From Acridotheres tristis (Eukaryota; Chordata; Aves; Passeriformes; Sturnidae): a stretch of 64,000 bases of DNA. Of the stretch, positions 25,351-37,500 are shown in pieces. The stretch's first letter is position 1. The number at the start of each line of letters is the position of its first letter. The translations under genes were made by a program, and so were the position numbers. The notes below the pieces were generated by a model. The model had not been told where the DNA came from, searched no databases, and worked only from the letters and a program-made list of their open reading frames with translations. The stretch is taken from NCBI GenBank assembly GCA_037013685.1, contig CM072888.1:17036589-17100588 (forward strand), in the 5' to 3' direction.

Positions 25351-26059
25351 TTTCTTTTCTGGTATGCTAATATTAGTTGCTGAAAACTCAGATCTGTTTT
25401 GTTTTACTATGCTTTTACACCACTGTGGCTCTGTACAGTGAGAATTTTGTTTTTCTGATCTAGGGAGTGAGATTTCTTTCCTCTTGCTTATGTCTGAACT
25501 CTGATGACACTGTTTTAAAACCTCTTCTACCTATTTACTTATGTCCTCTGATTTTTCAGTGTAAGCAAAGAGAGTTGTTTGTTTCCATATTATGAATCTG
25601 GCAGATATTCAGAGCTAGTTCTTTGGTTTTGTTTTTCTTTGTTTTGTTGGGCTTTTTTAGCTTATGTAGTGTCTAGTTATAAGCACCTGAAAAACTCAAG
25701 CCCAGGAAAGCGGGGCATACCTGACTCACTAATGCTTCCTTGCTTCCTTGTTAGTTTACTGTTGTTTTGCTTCTGTTGACAGAAGTCAAGAGATTTTCAT
25801 CCACACACTCCTTTTCATAACAGTGTGACCACCTTTCACTGTTCTTGCTTATGGTTTTGTACCTCATTTTTCCCTTATGAGTGAAAAGGAGACATGATTT
25901 GGCAGTCAATGCAGCATAATAGTACCTAAGAAAAAAATGCTTAATTCCTTAATTAATCCTAAATCTCCAGCATAACCCTTGGCAAACCAATTACACCTTT
26001 TCTACTTTTAGGAAACATCTTGCATAGAGATTTTTTGTAAATTTGTGATCCCCACCTCG

Positions 26060-26118
26060 GCATATTTATTTGGACTCAATGATCTTATAGGTCTTTTCCA
26101 ACCTAAATGATTCTGTGG
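26060..26118 (+). mobile_element. CR1 LINE, terminal 3' stub (sense)
   Basis: The block TTTGGACTCAATGATCTTAT followed by AGGTCTTTTCCAACCTAAAT and GATTCTGTGG is the conserved last ~60 bases of a sense-oriented CR1, where consensus copies end '...TGATTCTATGATTCTATGA'. Only this terminal stub is visible. Sequence to the left ('CCCCACCTCGGCATATTTA') no longer resembles CR1. Such very short stubs result from extreme 5' truncation during reverse transcription. Confidence 0.85.
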
Positions 26119-29100
26119 CTTAAAAATGTACCATTGCAGCATGCAATGGTTGCACAAGTGTTAGCAAACCATAGAAGCAGAAGCAAATGTAGATAAGGCC
26201 TTTGCTACTTACATTTCAGTTTCTGCAGTGCAAATGGAAACATTTTAAATTATTAACAAATTCATGCATTTTCTTTTTTATACATCTGCTCACCACTTCT
26301 GGAAAGTGAAACCGGGGTAATTAAACTTTTGGTGTGTTGCTACAAATTTTGCTTCTGCTTACAATGACAGATTTTTTGTTGGTGGTTATTATCATCATTG
26401 GCATTTCTTTGTTTCAGTCTTCTGTGCATCCTCTGGTGTTACTGCATTAGTACTGCTTAGAGTGTGCTGAAACAGGAATTCCCACTGCATGGAAAATCTG
26501 TTTGATTTCAAGGACAAAGTTTCTTAGCAGAAGGAAAAATATCCTTTGAGGGCAGACCTGAAATAGTACCTAGAGAAAATTAAAGATGTTCATTGCCTTT
26601 TTTTCCCAAGTATTTGTAGAGCTTTTCAGAGCAGCCTGCCAGGGAGCAGAGCAGCCTAGAGAGACTGATCCTTGTGGTTTCCCAAGAGCACACTGAGATG
26701 CACTGAGCATCCTCCTACTAAATCTTCTTCCAACAACAGGAGAAGCCTGATTCAGTTCTTTAAATATGGAAGATCTTGCAATATCTGTTTCAGTCTTTTT
26801 GGAGGAGTCTGTCAAGCCGCAGTGCTAGCAGGGAGCAGACTGTCAGTTTTGAGGAAATTGTCATACTGCAAGTTTTCTGTAGTGTGTGACCATATGAAAG
26901 CATGCACTGTAAGTTGTGAAGCTTCTTAGATTTTAAACCCTGTCTAATGTGCAGTTAGAGAAAAGGAGGGGTGGGTCTTTCTCAACCACAGAGAGTACCA
27001 TTGCCTTTACATTTTACTCACCAGTCCCTTGTGACTTCTGGTGCCAGCCTGGGGGATTTCAGAGGCTGTTGTTTGGACTCTGTGACACTATCTTCATCCA
27101 AAATGTAACTGCAAAAATACAATAAGAGTTTAATGAATATCTTCTGTTCATCTAGTGCATTGTTTGCAGTGTACATCATAGAAGAGGGTTAGTGAGACAA
27201 AGTTTTTTCAGGCATTTTTGTCCATCTCCCCATTTTTTAAAGGGTTGGGCTTCTGGTTAAATAAATTTGATTCCGTCTGCAGAAGGAAAGATTGAAGACA
27301 TGAAAAGCCCCAAACCAAAATGGGTAGTGTGTGACAGTTTCATCCTTCTAGCCTATTGCTTTGTGATGTGACTGTCTTTAATAACAGACCTTCAGAGACT
27401 CATAACCTTTTGTGTGATCTACTGTGATAATCCTGTATGGCACCTGTGCACAGTATTAATTAAGACTTGAAAAGACAGTGCCCTAAAGCTGAAAAATTCT
27501 CTTTGACAAAAGGTAGTGCAATGAAAACCAGCAAACCCCCACATGCAGTGATTAAAAAGTTCTTCCAGAGTTGGTTTATGACTTTTTTTCCCAAGAGCTG
27601 GGAGGAATATGGCATCTTAAAGATAAACTTACAGGCTCAATTGCCTGCTTAGATGTACAACCATGCATTTTTGTCCACTTGAATTAAATGTGCCTAAGGG
27701 ACTGGGTTTATTTTCTGCATCTGTTCAAGCACACGATAGAAATAAACAGCATGGTCCCAAACATAGCCTGCTAGCTATTAATCTACTAAGTACTCTATTA
27801 GTACCTGTCACTTTGGATTAGCAAAGAGTTTTTTATGTTCATCATGTATTTAAGTATACTGACTTTTGGATGGATTAAATCTCTCTTATTCAACTAATTC
27901 CCCAAAAGCATCCATCTGGAGAACTTTATGCCTTAGAAGTCTATTTCTCAGCTGTAAGTCCAATAAGATGGCTTTATCATCCCAGAGAGTCACTCAGGAT
28001 GAGGTAATGAGAATAATAATTGGTTTATTCAGTTTTAAGTTTTTCCTGCTAGAAACCGACTCATACTAAATCAAAAACAGATATTTCATTTCTGTCAAGC
28101 ATTTAAATTGTTCAGTGATTGATTAAATGTCAGGCAACCTAATAATTAGTGTATCTGAGAATCATTTAGAATGTAAACTCCCTGGGTGGGGATTTTTCTT
28201 CTTCCTTCTTTCTGTATAATCACCATTTCAAGTCTCACAGTGCATGATTTGAACTCCTTAACTGCTGTCATAAAAGAAATAATAATGTCTGCACAACTCC
28301 CCAAACTAATACCATATTCTCTAGTGATAATCTAATCACTACATCTCTGAGGCACGTCAATGTGCAGTTTTGGAATGGAGCTTAAAAGGGACAACTTGGA
28401 GTTTTATGTCATTTTTTTTTTTCTACCCCTTTAGTCTGTTGTGCATATGAAGTACCTCTTGTCAAAGCTCTGTTTGAGGTCAGAGATTGAGCCATGTTAC
28501 CTTCACTAACATATTTTAGTTATCAAGGTCAGTCATTGTTTAACTGAGAAGAGTGGAGTGTAGATAGCAGACATAAAATTAATACATGGCTGAAAACTGT
28601 AGACTCCATGGCACTGTCAAACAATTTCCTCCTCCCAGTGAAAACTGGAACAACAGACCTGGAGCTTCACTCCCTGCTTTCCCACAAACAGCAAACTGGA
28701 CTGTGCAAGCGAGGACAAGACAGCTGCTGTGACATGCAGCAACCTGCAAAAGGAAAATGGGGAATCTTGTGGACTGTTCATTTGGCTCATGGTCTCTCTG
28801 CTGTGTCTGAAGCTGTTGGGAATGGATTTTGATAGGGTTTCTCTTAGTGGTCTCAGTAAGAAAGATCCTCCAGTCTATTCTCTTTGATCAGCATCAAAGA
28901 GCCATTTCATGACGTTTTCTCACAAAAAGATCTGTAATTCTGGGGAGCCAGAATCTCCACAGAAAAATGAAGCTTTACTGCAAAGTGTTGATTTCTTAAG
29001 TTTGAAATGTCTGGGAGTGACTGAAATGTTGGTGAATCAAAAGCAATTCATTGAGGATTTGAGGCCTTTGACAAACAATACTTTTCTGGACAATAATCAA

Positions 29101-31699
29101 TACCAGGAAGAATTTGTGAACACCTTTCTCCCTGTCCAATATTATTTTAGTTGCTCAGTAGAAATTCTGGTGTTTATTTTGTGATTGGAATTAGAGGGAA
29201 CCAGAAAATCCATTTTGCTAATCCATTTCAAGTTCCTAGGGAGCTTCTACTTCACTCAAATTTTCTTGAGTTTTAGGCTTTGAGTCAATGAAATTAGAAC
29301 AGTACTTTGTGGAAAATAGTTTCCAGAGAATCAGCAGCCATGATTTTTGACCAGTTGAAGTTATATTAGCAGATGCCATGGTGGAATGAGAGACTTGCCC
29401 TGGACATGGTGCTGGGTCTGTGTTCTACTCTGATGTGCTGAAGTCTGAAATAGACTCTCTGTTGGCACTTTGCAGACACTGTGTAATTCCAGCAAAGCAA
29501 GGTTCCTTCACTGTGAGTCCTCTGGCCAGCAATAAACCCCATGCTTCTGACAGATTAATATGATTGCATTCTCCAAATTAGTTGTAACACCTAATCTAAT
29601 TTAATTAAGGGATTAAATTTTGTCAGTAACATGAAGGCTTAGGAAACGGAATAATAATAATTAAAAAAACTTAGCATTTTCAGATTTCCTCCACAAAATC
29701 CCCATGGATTGTTTTGCTGTTACTTATGTTTGCTGTGCCTGCATCAATGGAATGCTTTGGGTGGTAAGCTTGAGGGTGTTCAGAATTTCTGTGTATCAAA
29801 CAGGTCTTTTCTCTCCTACCTGATGTATACAATTTTCTATTTACCCATTCTAGTCAAGATAGTGTATAAACATGCAAATGCTGCATTTTGGGGATAACTT
29901 GATACATGTGTTTTCTCGACCTCCAGCAAAATAAGTTTTCAGCCAATCTGAAAGCTAATTACATCCTCTAAAACATGACAAGGGTAATGTATTCCTCCCT
30001 AGGCAGCCTAAATTTCTGCCATGTTGCTGGCCTTTTTGTTAGGGTAGTTCATGGTTTCTTAGTTGCTTAGCACAAATGCTCAATTTACTATTTCGCTTCT
30101 ACAGGGAAAGATAATGTATTAGAACAGACCATCCTTTCTTAGATTTGTGCACCACATGCTTTTCATGTCCTGTCACTGCTTATATCCCACTGTTCTTTCT
30201 GTGTGTTGTTTTTACAGGTTACTTGGAAATTGTAAACTTGTGGTAGAGACCAAGTCTGGGTTTTCAAAGACACTTAAAGACAAAAGCAGCCCAGGGAATG
30301 GTGAAGTGGATCAGAGATCCAGGATGTGTCTTTATCTAGTGCTTTCTCTCCTCTGTAGCTTACAAACTGCATGCATACTGCTCTACTCTCCAATGTATTT
30401 ATGAAATGTCTAGCACCAAAGATAGGCTATGTAGAAGACTTTGGAATGGGACACTTTGTTCAGTTTAACTTGTGGTTTCAGAACTTCCTGTCTGAATGTA
30501 CAAATATCTAGGCTCACATCTGGTATCAGCTTTAGCTTGTATTTCAAGATCAGTCCTGAATATGCATGAGGAGTGATGTCCAGTGAGGGGTATAAGTGCT
30601 TAAAAGTCTGTCTGGCATTTGGAATGGATTTCACAACCATGAGCAAAGCTCCTGAGTTGCCTGAAGAGAAGTAACTTGGTGGCATGGTTTTTGTTATTTA
30701 TGTGATGTTCTGGTGCACAAGCAATTATCTTGGTATGCTTGGTATGCTAAGCCTAATCCTGTACCTCCCTGTGGGACCACTCTGAGAGTCTGCTACAGCA
30801 CAGTTTCACCTGCCAGGGAAAGAATTGAGCTGAAGGGTAGGCAGTGACCAGCCTGAGGCACTGCTTGGACTAGGCCCCAGTCAAGTAGTTAATTTTATTT
30901 TATACTAAGTTATAGAATTAGGTAATTGTGCTGGGTCCTTTTTCATGGTGCCAAAGCTTTTTCTTTGATGTAGTTCCAGGTGAAGTCTCAAATCTTCTGC
31001 TTCTCATATGTTGTGATCATGTGTAATCTGTCGAGGACCACACCCTCACTGTTTCTACTTTTATGAATTTCTGAAGTTGGGTTATTAAATTTTCTTTAAA
31101 GCAACCTCCTTGTACTCAGACTTGCAGATCCAACCCTAAAGAAACCTGCAGAAATATTTTAAACAGTTGTCTATGTCTGGTTGCTCAAGGAAGGGCAGGA
31201 GGAATGTTCCCAGCACACCTGTCAGCACAATTCATTTCTCCCCAGCAATCAGCTGTATAATCTGGATATAACCCAATTAATCTTCCCTGATCAGGCACTT
31301 CCTATTCTGTTTTTCCATTAACTCTCTAAAAGGTTATTATCTATCTGATCCTTTGTTCAGTCCCAAAACAGCTTGAGAAAGAGATTTCACGTGTTTCTTG
31401 TCTGAGTTGCCATGGCTTTTGGTTGTTTCAGAGCTTACAGAGATTTCCACAGAGGACAAATGGACTTAACTGGACTACTGGCATCAGTGAGATAATTTGT
31501 TTGTTTGAAGGATTCATTTACAAATGCTTCGGGGACTGCTCTGGAAGCTGTTCTAATCAAAACAAGATTGACAGACATGAGCAACTTGTGGCAAATTTGA
31601 ATGTAAGAACTTGAGATAGTCTCTTTGCACATCAGCTGGGGTTATGAGGCTTTCAGCCACACAGCTTGAGGTACGTTTTTGTCTTAATTCTGCCAGCAT
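26119..31699. other. Unique non-coding DNA
   Basis: No gene or further repeat is recognised. A perfect 9-bp inverted repeat with a three-base spacer (ACCATTGCA / TGCAATGGT, 26130-26150) lies 12 bases beyond the CR1 stub. The block 29550-29640 is AT-rich with TAATTAAGG and CTAATTTAATTAAG-type motifs and could be a conserved non-coding element. A 91-codon open frame at 28909-29184 (plus) reads like a soluble, polar peptide but matches no family I know. Confidence 0.55.
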
Positions 31700-32660
31700 T
31701 GTGTGTTTAAATTTCAGCAGGGCAAACGGATTATGATTTCTGCAAGTATATGGAGAGGAATATCTGGACTTTAGAGTAAAGTGATTTGATTGCTGAGAGA
31801 TGTCTCTACCCAAATTAGGGTGCAAATGAGAACATATGCTGAAGTCAGTAGTACAGATTTTATTTAACAATAAAATGTGTGAGAGAGAAATAGAAAAAAT
31901 AGAAAACAAGAGGGGGAGAGAGAAACAGAGAGACAGAGATAAAGCAGAAGATGTTCACCACCCATAGATCCAGTGGCATTCTGTTGGTCCTTCTTCACCT
32001 TGGGCTTCTCAGTGGCGGGGGTCCTGAGGTCACCAAGAACTTTTCACTATTCATACCTTTTTGCAAACAAAGGAGTTAATAGTGTGTAGTTCTCTTATTT
32101 TATTGGTTAGTTATTCTCTTGCTTCTAATGCTGAACAGTCCCATGCTCAGTCTTTCTCTTCTTTTGAGTCGCTGGGTTTCTTTGAGTTGGTGGCTTGTGA
32201 GCAATCTTCCGCTCCTGGAATTGCCTTCCACCCGGTTGGAGCTGACCTCGGCACGGTAGCTGAGGTGGCTTTGCTTGAGGGCTCTTTGCAGTGATTCATT
32301 CCTCTTCCCCCAGGCCTAAGACAGCACTCATATTCAGAGGAGGCAGGAGGGGGTTTTGGTGGCAGATGATGCCATGTGTCCCATAACTCGGGTGCTTTGT
32401 TTGACTGTTTGACATGCGTGGGCAGTGGCCCCTGCACAGTTGGCCACCATGGGAACCCTTGTCTGGATGCACTGCCCAGGCTGTGCCAGACTGAGCCACA
32501 ACTAAAGCCGGGCCTCCCTGCCCTCCATTCTGTGCTTATCTCACAGCAAAACCCTTCCGTGGTCCTAACAGTGTCTGAGAAAGGCAATTATGGAGTCCTT
32601 ACAGATGGCAGGGAGCTAGGGAAGGTGTGCATCCTGCTGGGTTTGGTCAGAAATCTCTGC
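31700..32660 (-). mobile_element. Probable LTR-retroelement (endogenous retrovirus-like) LTR or LTR remnant, minus strand
   Basis: Read on the minus strand, the block has LTR-like order. A CpG- and GC-richer part (32660-32150) comes first, then an AT-rich part with CCAATAAAA (AATAAA hexamer at 32104-32099). A long pyrimidine tract follows (about 31940-31880, CTCTCTCTGTTTCTCTC type), then a second AATAAA (31864-31859), and finally a tail ending near 'AAATTTAAACACACA' (about 31715-31701), a common kind of avian LTR terminus. The CpG content and GC rise relative to the flanks suggest a fairly recent insertion. I could not identify both termini, a tRNA primer site or a target duplication, so the outer edges are approximate. 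No gag, pol or env coding is present. A 146-codon minus-strand frame at 32147-32587 spans the GC-rich part and has no recognised domain. The alternative is the 3' end of an unrecognised transcript. Confidence 0.5.
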
Positions 32661-33923
32661 CACTGGTAGAGGAAAGCAGAGAGTGTGGCAAGAACACAGA
32701 GACCCTCAGTTTTTGTTTGCAGATATGCTGGGTATTCTTGTAGGGGGGTTTTTTTGGTTGGTTTTTTTTCTCATTTTTCTCTCTGTTGCAAAGTGGTTAT
32801 CCTGGGTTTAAAATGCAGTGTAAAGTATGAAAAGTTTAACAGGAAGGAGAGATATACGTGCTTCCATTTCAAGTTCACCTGCTTCATGCATATTAACACA
32901 ATGTAGGTAAGCAGCACTGGGGCAGGCTGATACTATTACAATAAAATATATTTCAGCTTGTGTTCCTTTCAGTCTGGTCATTGGAAAGCTCCAGGCCCAT
33001 TTTTCTTCCTTGTTAATAAAAATCACTAAATAAAAACCACACTCTACCAATATGTAGCAGCAGGAGCAACAACCTCACTCCAGCAAGGCCTGATCTTTCC
33101 TTGCAGCAAAAGCATTGAATTTGCTATCAGAACTGCAAATATTTGATAGCTGTAATAGCTACACTGAAGGAATTGACTACAGTAATAATACTTTGTTCTT
33201 TCAGCTCAGTTTTTCTAAAGCAAAAGAAAATGAGAATACCAGGCACTACAGACAGACACCCCACTCTCCCCTCACTCCAAAATGAGAAAAAAAAAAGTCT
33301 AGTGCAAGCAGATACAGAAAAGATTATTTGTTAGGAAACTCTGACAAACACCAAAGGAGAATGGTGAAGGCCAATTGAAAGTTTCCCAGTATATTATGCT
33401 AAAAATGCAGCATAGGAAAGCAGGAAGACAGCAAAACCTTTCCTGTCTTGAGACTAATTTGTCTTAGGTCAGCCAGAGAGGGATTACACCAGGCACTTCG
33501 TACCACAGTGATGGAGCTTACTCTTGTACCACAGCCTGCCCAGGCAGCAATGTCCTCTGAGCACTGGAAGAGTTTTATACAAAGTACCTCTCAATCTAGC
33601 TGTAGATACATATTTGTGAAAATCCAGCCCAAATTAAATCAAAGCCTTTGTTATAAGGTAAAAAATCTTTCAAAATATGGAACACCCAGATACTTGTTGA
33701 CTGCATCCAGCAGACATAGAAAGGAAAGTTCTTTTCCTCTCATTCAAACACATTCACTAATTAATTGTAAAACTAGACTATAAGAAGAGAGTCAGACCAT
33801 GATAAGGAAAAATGAAATCATTGTCTGTTTTCTATGGTGCTCCACATCCTGGAGTGTCAGCTTAATAACTAAGAACTAAAGTGTCCTTTAGCTGTGAGAT
33901 TTCATATGATTTTGAAAACTTTT
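32661..33923. other. Non-coding spacer between two LTR-like blocks
   Basis: No gene is recognised. A T/G tract (GGGGGGTTTTTTTGGTTGGTTT near 32744-32765) and an A run near 33288-33297 are present. A 111-codon plus-strand open frame at 33448-33783 has no recognisable domain. The spacer separates two minus-strand LTR-like blocks of different families, so it does not look like the internal region of one provirus. Confidence 0.55.
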
Positions 33924-34504
33924 TGTTGTGGTTTAACCCTGGTTGCAACCAAACTCCACACATCTGCTTGCACACTGCCTCCTACTCCAGTGGGATGAGG
34001 GAGAGAGTCAGAAGAGTAAAAGTGAGAAAACCTGTGGCTTGAGATAAAGGCAGTTTAATAGGCAAAGCAAAAGCTGCACACATGAAAAAAGGAATTCATC
34101 CATCTCTTCCCATGGGCAGGGAGGTGTTCAGCCATCTCCAGGAAAGTATGGTTCCATCACACAAAACAGTTATGTGGGAAGGAAAACACCAGCACTCCAA
34201 ATATCCTTTCCTCCTTCCATCAGTTTATGTGCTGAGCATGATGCCACATGGGATGAAATATCCCTTGGGTCAGCTGGGATCAGCTGTCCTGGCTGTGTTC
34301 CCCTCCCAGCTCCTCATGCACCCACAACCTCCTCACTGGTGGGATGGGGGAGAGGCAGAAGAGGCCTCGATGCTGTGCAAGAGCTGCTCAGCAGTGACCA
34401 AAATACCCCTGAGTTATCCACAGTCTCCAGCACAAATCCCAAACACAGCCCCATAACAACTACTGTGAAGAAATTAACTCTAGCCCAACCAAAACCAGAA
34501 CCCA
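33924..34504 (-). mobile_element. Solo LTR of a common avian endogenous retrovirus
   Basis: The plus-strand left edge TGTTGTGGTTTAACCCTGG and right edge AACCAAAACCAGAACCCA are the reverse-complemented termini of a very common avian ERV LTR, whose sense form begins TGTCCTGGTTTCAGCTGGGA and ends in GGGGTTAAACCACGACA. Inner landmarks also match. These are 'CAGTGGGATGAGGGAGAGAG' near 33991, 'GGCTTGAGATAAAGGCAGTTTAATAGG' with its ATTAAA poly(A) variant on the minus strand (about 34037-34061), and the promoter-proximal 'CACATGGGATGAAATATCCC' near 34245. A further match is 'GCTGTCCTGGCTGTGTTCCC' near 34283. The TATA region (near 34225) is degenerate. Length of about 580 bp fits a complete LTR. No internal viral sequence flanks it on either side, so it is a solo LTR left by recombination. 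I see no clear target-site duplication. Open frames inside are shadows without viral protein content. Confidence 0.92.
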
Positions 34505-37500
34505 TTTCCATTAGATTATTTAGGAAAAAAACTAGCAAGTCCCTGTTAATGTTGTTTTAAGAAAAAGTTGCAATACAATATAGTAGCTCAGGTACACAGG
34601 AAACAACTGCTGAGTTGAGAGATTTTTACTCCAGTTAGGTACTGAGTTAATTTACTTTTTCCCTCGGTCATACAAACCTAACAAACCTAAGAAACCTCTG
34701 AACATTGTAGTTCAGGAAAAAATAGCAGTAAATTACCATAAAATTTGTACTTGAATTATGTACAATTTTGTGTTTTAACACGATCTTCTGCAGTATGGTC
34801 TGGTCCTGACTGGGAATTTTGGGATACTAATTCAATCCTAATGTGTGATAATAGTAATACATGCCTTTCTGAGGCAGCAGTGACATTTTAATTTTCCAAG
34901 TGGAGATCAAATAACAGTCTAAAGGAACAGGTGATTTCATTTCTTAAATATATTTTCCAGCAGAAGATGGAGTTTTACTGACATTGCATTGTATGTACTT
35001 AAAAACCCTAATGTTTGTTTGAAAGGTTTTTTTGAGATTTTTGGGGAAGATAATGATTTATTGTTCCAAATGTTAATAAGTTGTTCCTGTGAAGTACAAG
35101 ACATTTCAACTTCAGTAAACAAAGTCATAACAATGAATTTAAGCATTTTTTGTTTACTCTAAAACAATGCAGTTTAGACTGTTTTGAATGAACAGAAGTA
35201 TTACTCTAAATCTTTCACAGAAACCTTTTTTTTCATAAACTTCTTTTTCTCCTATTCTAAGTGTATTAAAAAAATAAATAAAAACAAAAAAAACCTTTTA
35301 AATATTTAACTTTATTTTAACTGGAAATCTTTTGATTAATAACAATTTCCATTGCAATCAACAGGAAAGTTCTCTGGCAGAATGCACCTCCAAATCAATG
35401 TTGGACAGAAGCATGCTCACCTTTGAAGCTGTAAATATCCAGGAAAAAAAGACATCCCAAAACATCCCAAAAGAACTTTTTTTTTTTTCAGGTAGGCACA
35501 TAGCAAGATCTTCATTGTCATTTTAAAATCAAATGTCTATTATTTTTTTCTCACTTTAGCTCATATGTGTGTTGAATGGCAGCAAGTATAATCTCAGTCT
35601 GCAGAGAATTAGAACCATACAGTCATTAATGATGTTTTAAGCCCCAAAATCAAAAAGTTTAGTTCTAGATAGAACAAGTACTGATCAAATAGCAAAACAC
35701 ACACACATTTAGCATAAAGGACCATGTAGAAAATGAGCCTTTCCATTTAGACTTGTCAACATCAATGCTCCTATGAGCAACAGAGATGCTCCTATCTAAT
35801 CTTCCAAGTTCTATATTTGTCACATGCATGTTGCTGGTAGTACTTTGATAATTTTGTGCTCTGTATGCTTATTCACATTACTGGTCTCTCTAGTGCTCAC
35901 ATGCTTCCAATTTTAATATAGATTTCTGAGAATCTAAGTCATGGTTCAATTACCAAGACTGCATCTGGTAGTCTCAAAATGCCAGGGATGAAGACTATAC
36001 AAAACTCATTAAATGTTTGCATGGCTGAAAGACTATGAACCAAACATGTTTTTCAAAGAGAATTGTTTGGTTTTTTCCCATTAAGGTTCTTAGGAACAAT
36101 TTATTCCCTTCCAAGAATCCTCCCTGATAGAGGACAGGAGGAAAAATATAATAGCTCAGAAGTGACTGTGTTTTACTCCTCTTCAATCTGACAATCTTGT
36201 GTCTGAGGTTTTTTTCCAGACTACCATTTTCCTATTTAGCATTCACTCATCTCCCTTAAACGTTAATTCTGAAATTCAAAGTGACTTCAAGAAGACTCAG
36301 TGCATCAGAGCTGGCCACTTTCAGAACTTCCCCCTCACATCACTGGATGACATTTAGCTGCCTCAATGTGCCTCCAATTGCTGTGAGTCAAGCATGTACA
36401 TGTAGAGAGTGACTTGGCTCAAAAAGGGCCATGGCAAAGCCTAACAGCATCACAGACAGTAATAAATCACCATGGAGCTCCAAAACCAAGGACTCCAGTG
36501 TGATTCTTTTGTAGCCAAATTGGCTACTTGGCTCTCATGGCCAAATACTCCCATTTCTGGTGGCATCCTTCTGTTGTTCTGTGGTGTGAGCAGCAAGGGA
36601 ATTCCTCACTGCCCATGGCACCCGGGAACTCTTGCCACTGGGACTGTGCTCTTTTCTTTGCTCCTCTGGACTAGAGAGGAAAAGGACAGGATCTGAGAAC
36701 ACTACTATGTCCTGCCAGTCTTTGGTACATAGATAAGTGGAAGAAAAAAATAATGGGAGGTTGGTGTTTGTTTGTTTGTTTGGCCTTTTTGTTGTGCATG
36801 CATACCTGTTTTTTTCTGGCATTCTCGAAGGCTTAAAGTGACATTTGGGCTTATATTCACCTTGATAGCCACTGGGAGCTGACTGAGCATATATTTTCTG
36901 CAGCTGTCTAAGAAAAAGGCAGCTTTTATTATTTTGTCCTAATTAAATGTGCTAAGTGTGATGCACTAGGCATAGCCTGTACCTCATTCACATTTCCCAT
37001 CAGTGCTCTGCAGCAGTGACAGTCTTCTCTGTGCATAGGGAAGGGGAAGTAGAGGAAGAGAAGTGCAGGGACATCCCATCTCCTGAAGCCCAGGGCAAGA
37101 GGTGTGGCAGCACGGGCTGCACATCTGCATGGCACCAACTCAGGGTCCAGCTTGCTGATGTGTGTATGCAGCACAACTTGGGCAAGAAATTGGAGCAGAT
37201 GTCCTGGGATGAAGATCAGTGAGGTACAGGACCCTGGGTGAGTTAAGACACAGTATTTCTTCCCAGTGACTCTGGGGACTTGAATGCAGCCTCCTGGCAC
37301 CTGACACCGGTGTCCTCTACATCCTCAGGCTGTACAGGGTGTAAAGAGGTCCCCATATGTGCAAAATTACAGAAAGCTTATACAGGCACCAAAGTCTTCT
37401 GCTCTGTATGGTAGCAGAAAGGCTCAATACTCAGGGCTTTTGGCCTCCTCTGACTTTGGTTCATGCTTATTTAAGATTTTTAGGCCACTGCTGTGCCCAG

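Larger units (their letters stand above)
19776..26059. other. Unique non-coding DNA, with T/G-rich low-complexity tract
   Basis: No gene is recognised. A T/G-rich low-complexity tract lies at about 22571-22675 and includes TTTTTTGGGGGGTTGGTT. Two perfect short inverted repeats are listed separately (21779-21809 and 25324-25350). The open frames present (60-96 codons) are scattered over both strands with no domain content. Confidence 0.6.

Noticed and set aside
28909..29184. 91-codon polar plus-strand frame
   Set aside because: It reads like a soluble peptide but has no known motif, no flanking splice sites of quality, and a length within chance range.
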